DNA from: Brevibacterium sp. RIT 803
GTDB lineage: Bacteria; Actinomycetota; Actinomycetes; Actinomycetales; Brevibacteriaceae
Reading direction: 5' to 3'
Assembly: GCF_016892625.1 (NCBI RefSeq)
Contig: NZ_JAFEMW010000001.1
Location: 1,488,001-1,552,000, forward strand
DNA length: 64,000 bases
In this document: positions 9,507-17,438 of the stretch, piece after piece
Position numbering within the stretch: the stretch's first letter is position 1
Layout: every line of letters starts with the position of its first letter
Notes under the pieces: generated by a model
The model's database searches: none
Told to the model about the DNA's origin: nothing
Seen by the model: only the letters and a program-made list of their open reading frames with translations
Position numbers and translations under genes: made by a program

Positions 9507-10193
9507 ATGAGCAATCAGGGAGACAGCGATCAGGGCGCTGACAATGCCAGTCAGAGGATCGCCGAGGCGCTGACGCGCCTGCAGTGGAGGCGCGGCCCCG
9601 GCGGCGGCCCGCGCGGATTCGGACCGCCAGGCGGTGTGGCTGGGTTCAGTGGCCATCCCGGGTTCGGCGGTCCAGGACGGGGCGACTTCCCGTTCGGTCG
9701 CGGCCGCCATCCCCACGGCAGCGGGGATGAGAGTCCCTCACAGAGCCAGCACGATCGACATGAAGAAGACGCACACGGTGACGGACGTCGCCATGGCAGT
9801 GTTCGCGGTCGGCATGAAGACGAACACGACTGGAAGGGGAGGTTCGGCGCCCACTTCGGCGGGCGAGCGCAGCTGCGTCTGCTCATCGCCCTTGCTCAGG
9901 CTGGCCGATCACTTGGAGTCAGTGCGATCGGCGAGTCCATCGGCGTCGACCAGCCTCGCGCCTCCCGCCTCGTGTCACAGGGCGTCGACCTGGGGCTGCT
10001 CCAACGTGAGGCCGATCCCGATGATGCCCGTCGCACTCTCATTGCGCTGACGGAGAAGGGTCGAGCGATCTCGAACAGGTTCCGGGGAGCCCAACGTGAG
10101 AGTGTCGACCTGGCCCTTGACGGGTTCACCGATGACGAGCGTGCACTCCTGGCCCAGCTGCTCTCACGTTTGGCAGATGCCTGGCCTCGGTGA
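9507..10193 (+). CDS. MarR-family regulator with disordered N-terminal extension
   Basis: The last 120 residues of 228 form a winged helix of the MarR type: LRLLIALAQAGRSLGVSAIG, a recognition region around DQPRASRLVSQGVDLGLL, and the wing DPDDARRTLIALTEKG. The first 105 residues are an unusual Gly/Phe/Pro-rich then His/Asp/Arg-rich stretch, echoing the product of the divergent gene. TAAAAT stands exactly six bases before ATG, suggesting a leaderless mRNA. It probably controls itself and its divergent neighbour through the repeat at 9461-9485. The ligand is unknown. Confidence 0.8.
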   Translation: MSNQGDSDQGADNASQRIAEALTRLQWRRGPGGGPRGFGPPGGVAGFSGHPGFGGPGRGDFPFGRGRHPHGSGDESPSQSQHDRHEEDAHGDGRRHGSVRGRHEDEHDWKGRFGAHFGGRAQLRLLIALAQAGRSLGVSAIGESIGVDQPRASRLVSQGVDLGLLQREADPDDARRTLIALTEKGRAISNRFRGAQRESVDLALDGFTDDERALLAQLLSRLADAWPR

Positions 10194-10206
10194 GGAGCTT
10201 TTCGCT

Positions 10207-10728
10207 TCAGCTTTCGGCGAGTGTCTTGAGCCTCTCAAGCGATGCCAAAAGGTTCTCGGATGTCGTCGACTGCGCACGAGGCAGTCGCAGTGGGTCTCTC
10301 AATTCGGTCCAGTCATAGTTTTGGCGAACCAGGCTTGAGCGTTCTCCTGTCGCTTCGATCTCCCATGTCCACTTCTGGCCGAACGGTTCACCACCGACCT
10401 CGGAGGGCTTCCAGGCGATGAGCCTGCCCTCCTCGAATGCGACGATATGGTTCTCTCGATCCACGCCTTTGGTCAAGGTGGTGATGAAGGATCCGCTGGA
10501 GCTGGTCGGCCGCTGCCCCTGGGCGGCTGTGCCCAGATTGTCGTTGCCGTCCCATTCGGGCTGGCGGGCAGGGTCCGCGATGAGCTCGAAGACCTCCGAG
10601 GCGGGTGCTGCGATCTCGATTTCCGCACTGACCACCTTGAGCGCTGGGTCGATCGTGTCGAAGATCCTGGCGTCGGTGGCAGCAGCCCCCTCAGTGGGAG
10701 CAGTTGAGTTCGTTGTCGGTTCGGTCAT
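10207..10728 (-). CDS. SRPBCC (polyketide cyclase/START-like) family protein
   Basis: Predicted 173-residue soluble protein. After a disordered Thr/Ala N-terminus the segment around EIEIAAPASEVFELIADP and QPEWDG is the typical first strand and helix of SRPBCC ligand-binding proteins; WTWEIEATGE and the long C-terminal helix (ENLLASLERLKTLAE) complete the helix-grip fold. No catalytic residues can be named. ATG 10728 is preceded by GGAA. It converges on the MarR gene with only 13 nt between them. Confidence 0.7.
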   Translation of the reverse strand: MTEPTTNSTAPTEGAAATDARIFDTIDPALKVVSAEIEIAAPASEVFELIADPARQPEWDGNDNLGTAAQGQRPTSSSGSFITTLTKGVDRENHIVAFEEGRLIAWKPSEVGGEPFGQKWTWEIEATGERSSLVRQNYDWTELRDPLRLPRAQSTTSENLLASLERLKTLAES

Positions 10729-10855
10729 GGAGTTCCGTCTCTTCGCTGGTGTCCGGTTCCGACAGCAGGTTCGCCCCGCCGTCATGCAGTCGCCGTCAGG
10801 ATACACAGCTTTCTGCTCGGTGCCGGTATTTCTGTGCCGAACCGGGAACTGGCAC

Positions 10856-12325
10856 TCAGTCCTCGAGTGCCTGTTCCTGACGTTCGGCTCGCAGCTCCGC
10901 GGTGCTGAAACGAGTGAAGAGCCGCGAGGAATCGCTGGACAGCGACAGCAGCACGGCGACCTGCATGGCGATCGTCGTCAGCGCGTACATGTTGGTCGCG
11001 AGGTCGCGGTCTCCCGTGAAGTAGTTCGTCATCGACACGATCACGGACACCGTGGAAAGAGTCAGGATCCACAGTCGAGCCCGATTGCTGCCGCGGAAGA
11101 CGGAGATGCTCGCGATCACCTGCAGGCAGCCGATGAGGAGGCTGAGTCCGATGAGAACTCCTGCGACGATCCGTGTTGCGGTTTCATCGGCGAGAGTTTC
11201 GATGTCTTCGCTGTAGTCAACGACCTCAGTGCGCAGTCCATCCCAGTCGAGCACTGTGCCCAACACATCCCACGCCTGAAAGATGAGCAGAACCAGGACG
11301 AGAGCGGCACCGACGACCGTCTGCAGCGGCCGCTTGTGCCACAGGGTCTTCGTCACCTCTCTGACCGACCGCGCGTCGGAATAGATCTGAGTCGCATCGA
11401 GGGCGAGTTCGAGTCGGTCAGGAGTATCCGTTTCATCGGCGGACACCTCGGTGACTTCGATGATCGGCAGATCCCCGTCCGTGATGATCGCGTCCCCACC
11501 GCCGTTGCGTGAGTGATAACCAGTCGAGAAGTCCTCAATGTGCTGGACGACGATCGCTTCATCGGCCGAAGCCACGGTGTCGACGATGTAGTCACGTTCG
11601 ACATCGGTGTTCTCTTCGATCTTATGGGTGAACTGCAGTGTGAACAGTGAGATCCCGACGCTCTTGTCATAGGTGCCCGCCGCCAACCAGTCCGCCTGAT
11701 GCCCACCGGGCAGCATCCAACCGGCGGGGCATTTCCAGAACCGCACATGGTGGCGCTGGCCGGGGTCACCGTCGACCTCCTGTTGATAGGCGAAATCCTG
11801 GCGCCGACCGAACAGCAGCAGGGGCGACACCGGCGCCTTGGGATAGCTTCGCCGCGTCAGAGTGGATCTGATGATCTCCCAGGTTGAGGCTGGTGTGATG
11901 CCATCGGCGAGAATCCAGCCCGCAGCCTTCATCGCGTGATGGATCTGCGTTTCATCACCGCGCCATGCGAGGTTGACCGGGTCACCGAGCAGTCCGTCCG
12001 AGGTCCGAGCCCGACCGATGAAGTAGTTCGGGACGTAGATCTGAGAGAGGATGCGATGCAGCCGTGGAAGCGCCAAATACGAGACCACTCCCCAGAACAC
12101 GAGGAGGGTCAGCACCTGCCACCACCCGAGCGAGAACCCCTCAAGCAGGATCAGCATCGCCAACCACGTTGACGAGGCACCCCCGAAGAGGAAGAAGAGG
12201 TAATCGAGAACCCCGGTGACGGTGAAACGGTGGCGCCGGAATGCGAACGGCTGTCTCTGTCGTCGCTTCGACGAGGCATCCGAGCTGTCGGGCCCAGGTT
12301 CGGGCGTCGTTGTTCCGGAGGTCAT
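10856..12325 (-). CDS. LssY C-terminal-domain membrane protein
   Basis: 489 residues. After a basic N-terminus there are two or three hydrophobic segments (about 40-95). Next comes a soluble region matching my recollection of the LssY C-terminal domain: TWEIIRSTLTRRSYPKAPVSPL, LFGRRQDFAYQ and RHHVRFWK. Four C-terminal segments (about 345-465) return it to the membrane. LssY was named from the type I secretion region of Legionella; its biochemical role is unknown. The -10-like TAAACT lies six bases before ATG and overlaps the end of the MerR-HEAT gene. Confidence 0.72.
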   Translation of the reverse strand: MTSGTTTPEPGPDSSDASSKRRQRQPFAFRRHRFTVTGVLDYLFFLFGGASSTWLAMLILLEGFSLGWWQVLTLLVFWGVVSYLALPRLHRILSQIYVPNYFIGRARTSDGLLGDPVNLAWRGDETQIHHAMKAAGWILADGITPASTWEIIRSTLTRRSYPKAPVSPLLLFGRRQDFAYQQEVDGDPGQRHHVRFWKCPAGWMLPGGHQADWLAAGTYDKSVGISLFTLQFTHKIEENTDVERDYIVDTVASADEAIVVQHIEDFSTGYHSRNGGGDAIITDGDLPIIEVTEVSADETDTPDRLELALDATQIYSDARSVREVTKTLWHKRPLQTVVGAALVLVLLIFQAWDVLGTVLDWDGLRTEVVDYSEDIETLADETATRIVAGVLIGLSLLIGCLQVIASISVFRGSNRARLWILTLSTVSVIVSMTNYFTGDRDLATNMYALTTIAMQVAVLLSLSSDSSRLFTRFSTAELRAERQEQALED

Positions 12326-12334
12326 GGGACAAGT

Positions 12335-13390
12335 TTAATGATCGCGGCGGCGATTCAGGGTCGCAGTCGCAGTCGCCGCGACCTCAAGATTGTCATCGGT
12401 GCTGAGTTCGGCAATGAGATCATCGACCTCGGCACCCGGAATCTCGATGAGGACCTGCAGTACTCGGAATCGCATAATCGCCTCTGGCGACCGCGCATGC
12501 CGATGCAGATCCGACATGATCCGCGTCGCGGCCTCAGCACGCTCCCCTTCTTCCGGGGCTTCGTTGACGAAGGCGGCGAGTGCCTCGGCGGCTTCGATGT
12601 CCTTGGGTCCCTCCATCGCGATTTCGAGGAGGTCCGCGACTGCAGCGAGATCCCCCATCTGCCCCAGAACAAGAGCGGCGCCGCTGCGCACTTGAAAATC
12701 AGTGTCGCCGAGGCCGGAGCGCAGCGCCTCGGCGATGGTCGCCTCAGCGACGGGTCCGAGCTCGTCCTTCGCCGTGTTGCGACGAATCTCGTCGAGCGCC
12801 AGAAGTGCGTTGCGACGGACGTCGACGGAGAGGTCGTCCATACCCTTCGCCAGATAGCGGACCGCTTCGGGCCCTGACTGGACCAGCGCCCAGCGCATGG
12901 CCCCTGCAGCGTTGAGAACAGGTTCGTTGAGAACGGCCACCGACAGGGATTCCACGGGCACAGATCCGTCGACGCCGCTGCCCAGTGCCGCCTTATGCCG
13001 CTGGATGACGTCACCGGATTCCAGGGAGCGCAGGAGATCGATGGTCAGCAGCAGTGCCTCCCCATCGGCATGCTGGAGACGGTCGATGCGCTCGAGATGG
13101 GAGAGCAGCTCCTGTTCGGCTGCGATGCGTCGCCTCGACGTCTCGATCAGCTCGCGAATCAGTTGACGCGGATCGAACGCAGGATCATCGAGGAGAGCCC
13201 CGATCTCTGCCAGCGACATTCCGAGCTTGCGCAGCCCTTCGACGTGGAAGATGCGTCCGATATCGGCTGCGGAATACTCCCGGTACCCGCTCGAGGTGCG
13301 CCCACTGGGATCGATGAGCCCCAAGGATTCATAGTGCCGCAGCATTCGGGCGCTCACGCCTGACCGCTTGGCCACCTCGCCGATCAGCAT
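12335..13390 (-). CDS. MerR-family regulator fused to HEAT repeats
   Basis: Residues 1-70 are a MerR winged helix (MLIGEVAKRSGVS, RMLRHYESLGLI, SGYREYS) followed by a coiled-coil linker (about 85-125). Instead of a metal or small-drug pocket, the remaining 220 residues are helical HEAT-type repeats, such as DLSVDVRRNALLALDEI and DTDFQVRSGAALVLGQMGD. HEAT repeats usually bind proteins, so the effector may be a protein or an unknown ligand. A 21-nt leader with GGAGAGGGGGG follows a TATAGT -10. The next gene upstream encodes another HEAT protein, and a palindrome at 14295-14313 lies before that one. Confidence 0.83.
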   Translation of the reverse strand: MLIGEVAKRSGVSARMLRHYESLGLIDPSGRTSSGYREYSAADIGRIFHVEGLRKLGMSLAEIGALLDDPAFDPRQLIRELIETSRRRIAAEQELLSHLERIDRLQHADGEALLLTIDLLRSLESGDVIQRHKAALGSGVDGSVPVESLSVAVLNEPVLNAAGAMRWALVQSGPEAVRYLAKGMDDLSVDVRRNALLALDEIRRNTAKDELGPVAEATIAEALRSGLGDTDFQVRSGAALVLGQMGDLAAVADLLEIAMEGPKDIEAAEALAAFVNEAPEEGERAEAATRIMSDLHRHARSPEAIMRFRVLQVLIEIPGAEVDDLIAELSTDDNLEVAATATATLNRRRDH

Positions 13391-13551
13391 CAGCCCCCCT
13401 CTCCCGCCTCCACTATAGACAGGTCACACTGTCGCGGTTGCGCAATCGCGCGTCCAGTTCATGAGAAAGGAGCCCGAGGTGTCGCACGCAGCGCTGCGCG
13501 AGCTTGCCCCGCCCGGCAGTGCCGCCTCGGTCGACCCTTCCCAAAATCGAC

Positions 13552-14265
13552 CTATGCTGATACCTCGGACCCCAGTGCGACCACGCGCTTGGCTTCACCC
13601 AAGGCGTGAGCGAAGCCGGCGTCTGGATCGGTGAACATCTCCCGAGTCGCCATGGCGTGTGTCCGCACTGTTTCTTCCTCTGCCTGCAGTCTTCCATCGA
13701 GCACTGACACGAGATCCTCACCCAGAGAGACGATGGCTCGGCTGAGGCTCTTCTGCGTCTCCATGTCACCCTTCCCAAGCTGCGCGACCAGGGACAATGC
13801 CAACCGCTCTCGATCATCACCGGGGACAAGTGTCGCTGCAGCCCTCCATGCACTGCGGGCCACCTCGGTGTCGGCATGAGCGATGAGACGGTCTCCGATG
13901 GCTCCCGGGTCCATGGCCTCCCAGCCGCGGGGATCACCGATCTTCGACAATGTGTGCAGCGCCTGACTCTGAGCCTGAGGCACATCGGAGCTCAGCTCGG
14001 CGATGAGCAGCGGCACAGTCGCCTCGGCGGGCATCCGAGTGATCGCCCAGGTGAGCATGTCACGAACGAAGAAGTCCGGTTCGACTCTGCACCGCTGGAT
14101 GAGAACGCCGAGGTGGCGGGCCTCGGCAGTGGTCCCAACGGACAGCGCCGCCTGCAGTCGCCGCTGCGAGTTCGACGACGACAAGGCCGCGATGACGGGC
14201 TCACGTTCCGCCCGGGGCTGCGATTCAGACAGGGTCGTCGAATCTGCTGTGTGTGGATGAGTCAT
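13552..14265 (-). CDS. HEAT-repeat protein
   Basis: Predicted 237-residue soluble protein of alpha-helical repeats, for example FFVRDMLTWAITRMPAEATV followed by PLLIAEL, and QSQALHTLSKIGDPRGWEAM, resembling the HEAT half of the neighbouring MerR regulator. The start is ATG 14265, eight bases after a perfect AGGAGG; the GTG at 14274 would overlap that site. The gene probably forms a unit with the MerR-HEAT gene 161 nt downstream on the same strand and may act as its partner or competitor, which is inference. Confidence 0.72.
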   Translation of the reverse strand: MTHPHTADSTTLSESQPRAEREPVIAALSSSNSQRRLQAALSVGTTAEARHLGVLIQRCRVEPDFFVRDMLTWAITRMPAEATVPLLIAELSSDVPQAQSQALHTLSKIGDPRGWEAMDPGAIGDRLIAHADTEVARSAWRAAATLVPGDDRERLALSLVAQLGKGDMETQKSLSRAIVSLGEDLVSVLDGRLQAEEETVRTHAMATREMFTDPDAGFAHALGEAKRVVALGSEVSA

Positions 14266-14294
14266 TGTGTCCACCTCCTGGGAACCAGTGAAGT

Positions 14295-14313
14295 CCCTGA
14301 CACAGTGTCAAGG
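14295..14313. promoter_or_regulatory. 19-bp palindrome, probable MerR-type operator
   Basis: CCCTGACACAGTGTCAAGG is an inverted repeat with 8 of 9 paired positions around a central A, located 30-48 bp upstream of the HEAT-protein ATG. MerR regulators typically bind palindromes of about this size between -35 and -10 boxes; on the minus strand TTGACC/TTGACA occurs within the site. A related CAGTGTGACCTGTC lies upstream of the MerR gene itself. Confidence 0.55.
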
Positions 14314-14384
14314 TCAAGCCCCCGGTCTGCATCAGCCGCGCCTCGTAGAATCAGATCATCAGTGCTGCCGGATCGGAATGTGAC

Positions 14385-15026
14385 ATGGACAAGATCGACG
14401 TCAAGAAATCGATGCCCAGCTATCGGGCCAGACGCGGCTCCTTCGAACTCGTGGAGGTGCCGCCGTTGCAGTACCTCATGCTCGACGGACATGGAGACCC
14501 GAATTCTTCACCCGACTTCGCCTCGGCCATCGCGACTCTCTATCCGCTGGCGTATTCGCTGAAGTTCTTCAGCAGGAACGAGCTGGGCCGCGACTACGTC
14601 GTCCCACCGCTCGAGGGCCTGTGGTGGGCGGAGGACATGTCGACCTTCACATCTGCGCGCGACAAAACTCAATGGGATTTCACACTCATGCTCCTGGTAC
14701 CCGATTGGCTGAACCGGTCCCATCTCGACCACGCGATCGCTGTGGCGACAGGACGCAGGCCACTTCCCCGCCTCGACGATGTCCGCTTCGACATTCTCCG
14801 GGAGGGCACATGCATGCAGACCCTGCACGTCGGGGCCTTCGACGACGAGGCCGCGGTGCTCGACCATATGCATTCAGCTGCGATCCCGGCTGCAGGATTC
14901 GAGATGACGGGCAGACACCACGAGATCTACCTCAGCGATCTGCGCAGAAGCGCCCCGGAGAAGTTGCGCACGATTCTGCGTCAGCCGGTGCAGACCCCGC
15001 CTCTCGGCAGCTATGCCGACGAATGA
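14385..15026 (+). CDS. GyrI-like small-molecule-binding domain protein
   Basis: The 213-residue product resembles stand-alone GyrI/SBMB-type proteins: the start SYRARRGSFELVEVPPLQYL and then MLDGHGDPN, the aromatic stretch EGLWWAEDMSTF, the pocket region WDFTLMLLVPDWL and C-terminal GRHHEIYLSDLRRSAPEKLR. Such proteins bind cationic drugs and some hydrolyse cyclopropanoid genotoxins (family knowledge). No DNA-binding domain is attached. It ends 15 nt from the convergent small membrane gene. Confidence 0.75.
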   Translation: MDKIDVKKSMPSYRARRGSFELVEVPPLQYLMLDGHGDPNSSPDFASAIATLYPLAYSLKFFSRNELGRDYVVPPLEGLWWAEDMSTFTSARDKTQWDFTLMLLVPDWLNRSHLDHAIAVATGRRPLPRLDDVRFDILREGTCMQTLHVGAFDDEAAVLDHMHSAAIPAAGFEMTGRHHEIYLSDLRRSAPEKLRTILRQPVQTPPLGSYADE

Positions 15027-15041
15027 ACAACCCCGACACCC

Positions 15042-15269
15042 TCACTCGCCGCTGGACCAGTGCCCGCGGGAGGCCGGGGCACTGCTCGGTGCGCCGCCCC
15101 CATCCGAATCCGCGCCTGAATCCTCGCCCGGTCTGTCGGTGCGAGCGCCTACGAGGACCACTGCGGCGACGACTGCGATGACAACGACCACCATGATGAC
15201 TACCGCGATCACACCCACCAGGCACCCGAAGAGTCGAGTTCTCGGGTTGCGTCGTCTCACGAAGATCAT
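15042..15269 (-). CDS. small single-span membrane protein
   Basis: A 75-residue ORF with a basic start (MIFVRRRNPRTR), one very hydrophobic Val/Ile-rich segment (about 13-41), and a Gly/Ser/Asp-rich tail. The codon before it is served by TAAGAT six bases upstream of ATG, the same leaderless arrangement as many genes here, and the stop sits 15 nt from the convergent neighbour. Both support it being real; no family is recognised. Confidence 0.5.
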   Translation of the reverse strand: MIFVRRRNPRTRLFGCLVGVIAVVIMVVVVIAVVAAVVLVGARTDRPGEDSGADSDGGGAPSSAPASRGHWSSGE

Positions 15270-15371
15270 GAACCGATCTTAGACCGCACGCCGGTCGATT
15301 CGCCCTGAGGAAATGTCGCAGAGTTGGAACAGGAAGCATCGCCGCCGACGCACCTAAAAAAATCCACTTCC

Positions 15372-15387
15372 GTGACCGTTCTGTGAC
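15372..15387 (+). promoter_or_regulatory. GTGAC-N6-GTGAC direct repeat (MtrA-like box candidate)
   Basis: GTGAC at 15372-15376 and again at 15383-15387, 11 bp (one helical turn) apart, 56 bp before the start of the lysozyme-like gene. A degenerate ATAAC-N6-GCAAC also occurs on the minus strand at 15424-15439. Similar repeats lie at 34684, 34746, 39632 and 62566. Confidence 0.4.
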
Positions 15388-15443
15388 AAAAGGCACGGCG
15401 TGGACACATGCATCCCTCAGTTTGTTGCATTATCGTTATATTC

Positions 15444-16031
15444 ATGGCTGGAACGACTCGACACCGCAAGGGCTCACGGTCCGTGCTTCGTGGTGCCCTG
15501 ATCGGCTTCGGAGCTGCAGTGGCGGCCTTGGTCCTCGCCGCCGTCGTCATCATCAACTCACCTGTCTCGTTCGGTTCGACTACGATCAGGCAGATGCAGA
15601 TGGCTTCAGTCAATCAACTGACCGAACAGCAGATCGACAACGCGCGATTGATCATCGGCATCGGCCGCGGCGGTGACTTCGATGATCGTGCAATCAGAAT
15701 CGCTCTCATGACCGCGCTCCAGGAATCCTCGCTGCGAAACCTCGACTCGGGTGACCGCGACTCGATCGGCCTCTTCCAGCAGCGCCCTTCGCAGGGCTGG
15801 GGTGAACCGGAGCGCCTCAACGACCCCATCTTCGCCACGAAGTCCTTTTACGGAATCAACCCGGACATCGAGAACCCGGGACTCGTGCAGATCGACGATT
15901 GGCACACAATGGCCCCCACCGAGGCGGCACAGGCCGTCCAACGGTCCGCTTTGCCTGACGCCTATGAGCAGTGGGAGTCTCTGGCCGACGACCTCATCGG
16001 CAGTCAGGACGACGTCGAAGCCCTGAGCTGA
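15444..16031 (+). CDS. exported lysozyme-like (transglycosylase-type) protein
   Basis: 195 residues. A basic start (GTTRHRKGSRSVLR) precedes one membrane or signal segment (about 20-40). The extracytoplasmic part contains IGIGRGG, ALQESSLRNLDSGDRDS and IGLFQQRPSQGWG. Glu in ALQESS is placed where goose-lysozyme and transglycosylase-like actinobacterial proteins carry their catalytic Glu, and the SIGLFQQRPSQGWG block is typical of that group. Peptidoglycan cleavage is therefore likely but not proven. ATG 15444 is the chosen start; ATG 15408 is possible. The GTGAC repeat upstream may link it to envelope control. Confidence 0.7.
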   Translation: MAGTTRHRKGSRSVLRGALIGFGAAVAALVLAAVVIINSPVSFGSTTIRQMQMASVNQLTEQQIDNARLIIGIGRGGDFDDRAIRIALMTALQESSLRNLDSGDRDSIGLFQQRPSQGWGEPERLNDPIFATKSFYGINPDIENPGLVQIDDWHTMAPTEAAQAVQRSALPDAYEQWESLADDLIGSQDDVEALS

Positions 16032-16070
16032 ACGGTGAGTTCGCCGCAGAATTTCCGGTAATCTCTATCC

Positions 16071-16430
16071 ATGGCCTCCACTTCAGATTCCACCCCGGTC
16101 AATGCCGCAGTCAAGCAGCTCCTGCGCAACCCCGAGGGCAATCTCGAAGCCATCTCAGAGACCGCCGACCTATTCAAGGCACTGGCGACACCGTCGAGGC
16201 TGAAGATGTTGTTGGTTCTCGCCCACGGTGAGGCGACAGTGACTCACATCGTCGAGTCCACCGAGCTTTCACAGCCGCTGGTCTCCCAGCACTTGAAGTT
16301 CCTGCGCGGCCTCCACCTCGTCGGGGTCAACCGAATCGGCCGCGAAGCCTACTACTCACTCAAGGATGACCACGTCGCTCACATCATCCTCGACGCTCTG
16401 GCCCACACTGTCGAAGGTCACGAGCACTGA
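16071..16430 (+). CDS. ArsR/SmtB-family metal sensor (zinc-type alpha-5 site)
   Basis: 119-residue winged helix: FKALATPSRLKMLLVLAHGE, recognition helix around STELSQPLVSQHLKFLRGLHLV. It lacks the alpha-3 ELCVCDL cysteines of arsenic or cadmium sensors. The last helix has Asp99-x-His101-x10-His112-x2-Glu115, the same spacing as the Zn(II) site of SmtB, so it most likely releases DNA on binding zinc. TAATCT lies six bases before ATG, indicating a leaderless transcript. No metal transporter is adjacent; the CDF exporter at 28756-29664 with an operator-like palindrome is a candidate target. Confidence 0.83.
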   Translation: MASTSDSTPVNAAVKQLLRNPEGNLEAISETADLFKALATPSRLKMLLVLAHGEATVTHIVESTELSQPLVSQHLKFLRGLHLVGVNRIGREAYYSLKDDHVAHIILDALAHTVEGHEH

Positions 16431-16460
16431 ACGCATCTGTCGTCGGGTCTCGCCCCGCCA

Positions 16461-17438
16461 TCAGCGTCGTCTGCGCATTGCCTCCAGGCCACCACCGACG
16501 ACCCAGACGACCACGACGACCAGCACAGCACCGATCCACTGCGGCGACTGCAGCCGCTCGCCGGCGATGACCGAGCCCAGGACCACTGCCGACAGCGGTT
16601 GGAGCAACATGAGAGCGGCGGTCCGCGATACCGACACCAGCGGGCTCGAGATGCTCAGCAGCACCCACGACAGAGCCTGGCCGAAGACGGCCAGCGCCAC
16701 CATCCACGCCCACCCGTCCCAGCCCAGGTCGAAGTCGAGCCCGCCGAGTGCGACACCGGCGATCGCCGTCATCACTCCCGCAGCAACGGTGCCCACCGCC
16801 ACGGGCGCGACCACGAAGTTCGGTGCCGCCTTCCGACAGTGGTGGATGCCGAAGATGTAGACGCCGTAGAGAATTCCGGAGAGCACTCCGAAGATCGCGC
16901 CGCGCACCGGATTCGCCGCTCCCTCATCGGCGCCGAAGACGCCTCCGGTCAGCAGCATGCCGATGATCATGATGGGAATGCACGTGATGAACAACCACCC
17001 GGGCCGCGTTCCTCCGAAGACCCAGGCAAGTGCCGGAAATACGATGACCTGGACGCTGATGAGGACAGTGGAGACGCCGACTCCAGCATCGAGGACGCTC
17101 TGGGCCCACAGCACGTAGTCGATGCCCAGTGCCGCACCCGAGACGGCTGCGACGATGAGCGCCCTGGATGGCAAGAGCCCATGGCGTCGGAGCTCGAGGA
17201 TCGCCAAGGGTGCCAAGACGATGACGGCGAGCCAGCAGCGCAGAAATGCCGCGGTCGGGGCACTCGCCTCGGCAAGGATGACGAACAGGCCAGCCGAGCC
17301 CAGGAGCAGTGCAGACACGATGACGCCCAGTGTCGGCAGCCCCGAGGGCGACGGTTCCGAGACGGCCCGTGAGCCCGAAGACGCAGGCGGCTGTGCGGAC
17401 GGTTCCGCGCCATGGGCCGCGGCCGAGTTCGGAGTCAT
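16461..17438 (-). CDS. EamA/DMT-family transporter
   Basis: 325 residues with about ten membrane segments in two repeated halves, the layout of drug/metabolite transporters of the EamA type. It follows a Ser/Pro/Ala-rich N-terminal 35 residues. Segments such as LGVIVSALLLGSAGLFVILA and AALMLLQPLSAVVLGSVIAGE (typical of the second EamA half) support this. Its ATG overlaps the stop of the aminotransferase gene (ATGA), so the two are translationally coupled; export of an amino acid or its keto product is a reasonable inference. Confidence 0.83.
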   Translation of the reverse strand: MTPNSAAAHGAEPSAQPPASSGSRAVSEPSPSGLPTLGVIVSALLLGSAGLFVILAEASAPTAAFLRCWLAVIVLAPLAILELRRHGLLPSRALIVAAVSGAALGIDYVLWAQSVLDAGVGVSTVLISVQVIVFPALAWVFGGTRPGWLFITCIPIMIIGMLLTGGVFGADEGAANPVRGAIFGVLSGILYGVYIFGIHHCRKAAPNFVVAPVAVGTVAAGVMTAIAGVALGGLDFDLGWDGWAWMVALAVFGQALSWVLLSISSPLVSVSRTAALMLLQPLSAVVLGSVIAGERLQSPQWIGAVLVVVVVWVVGGGLEAMRRRR

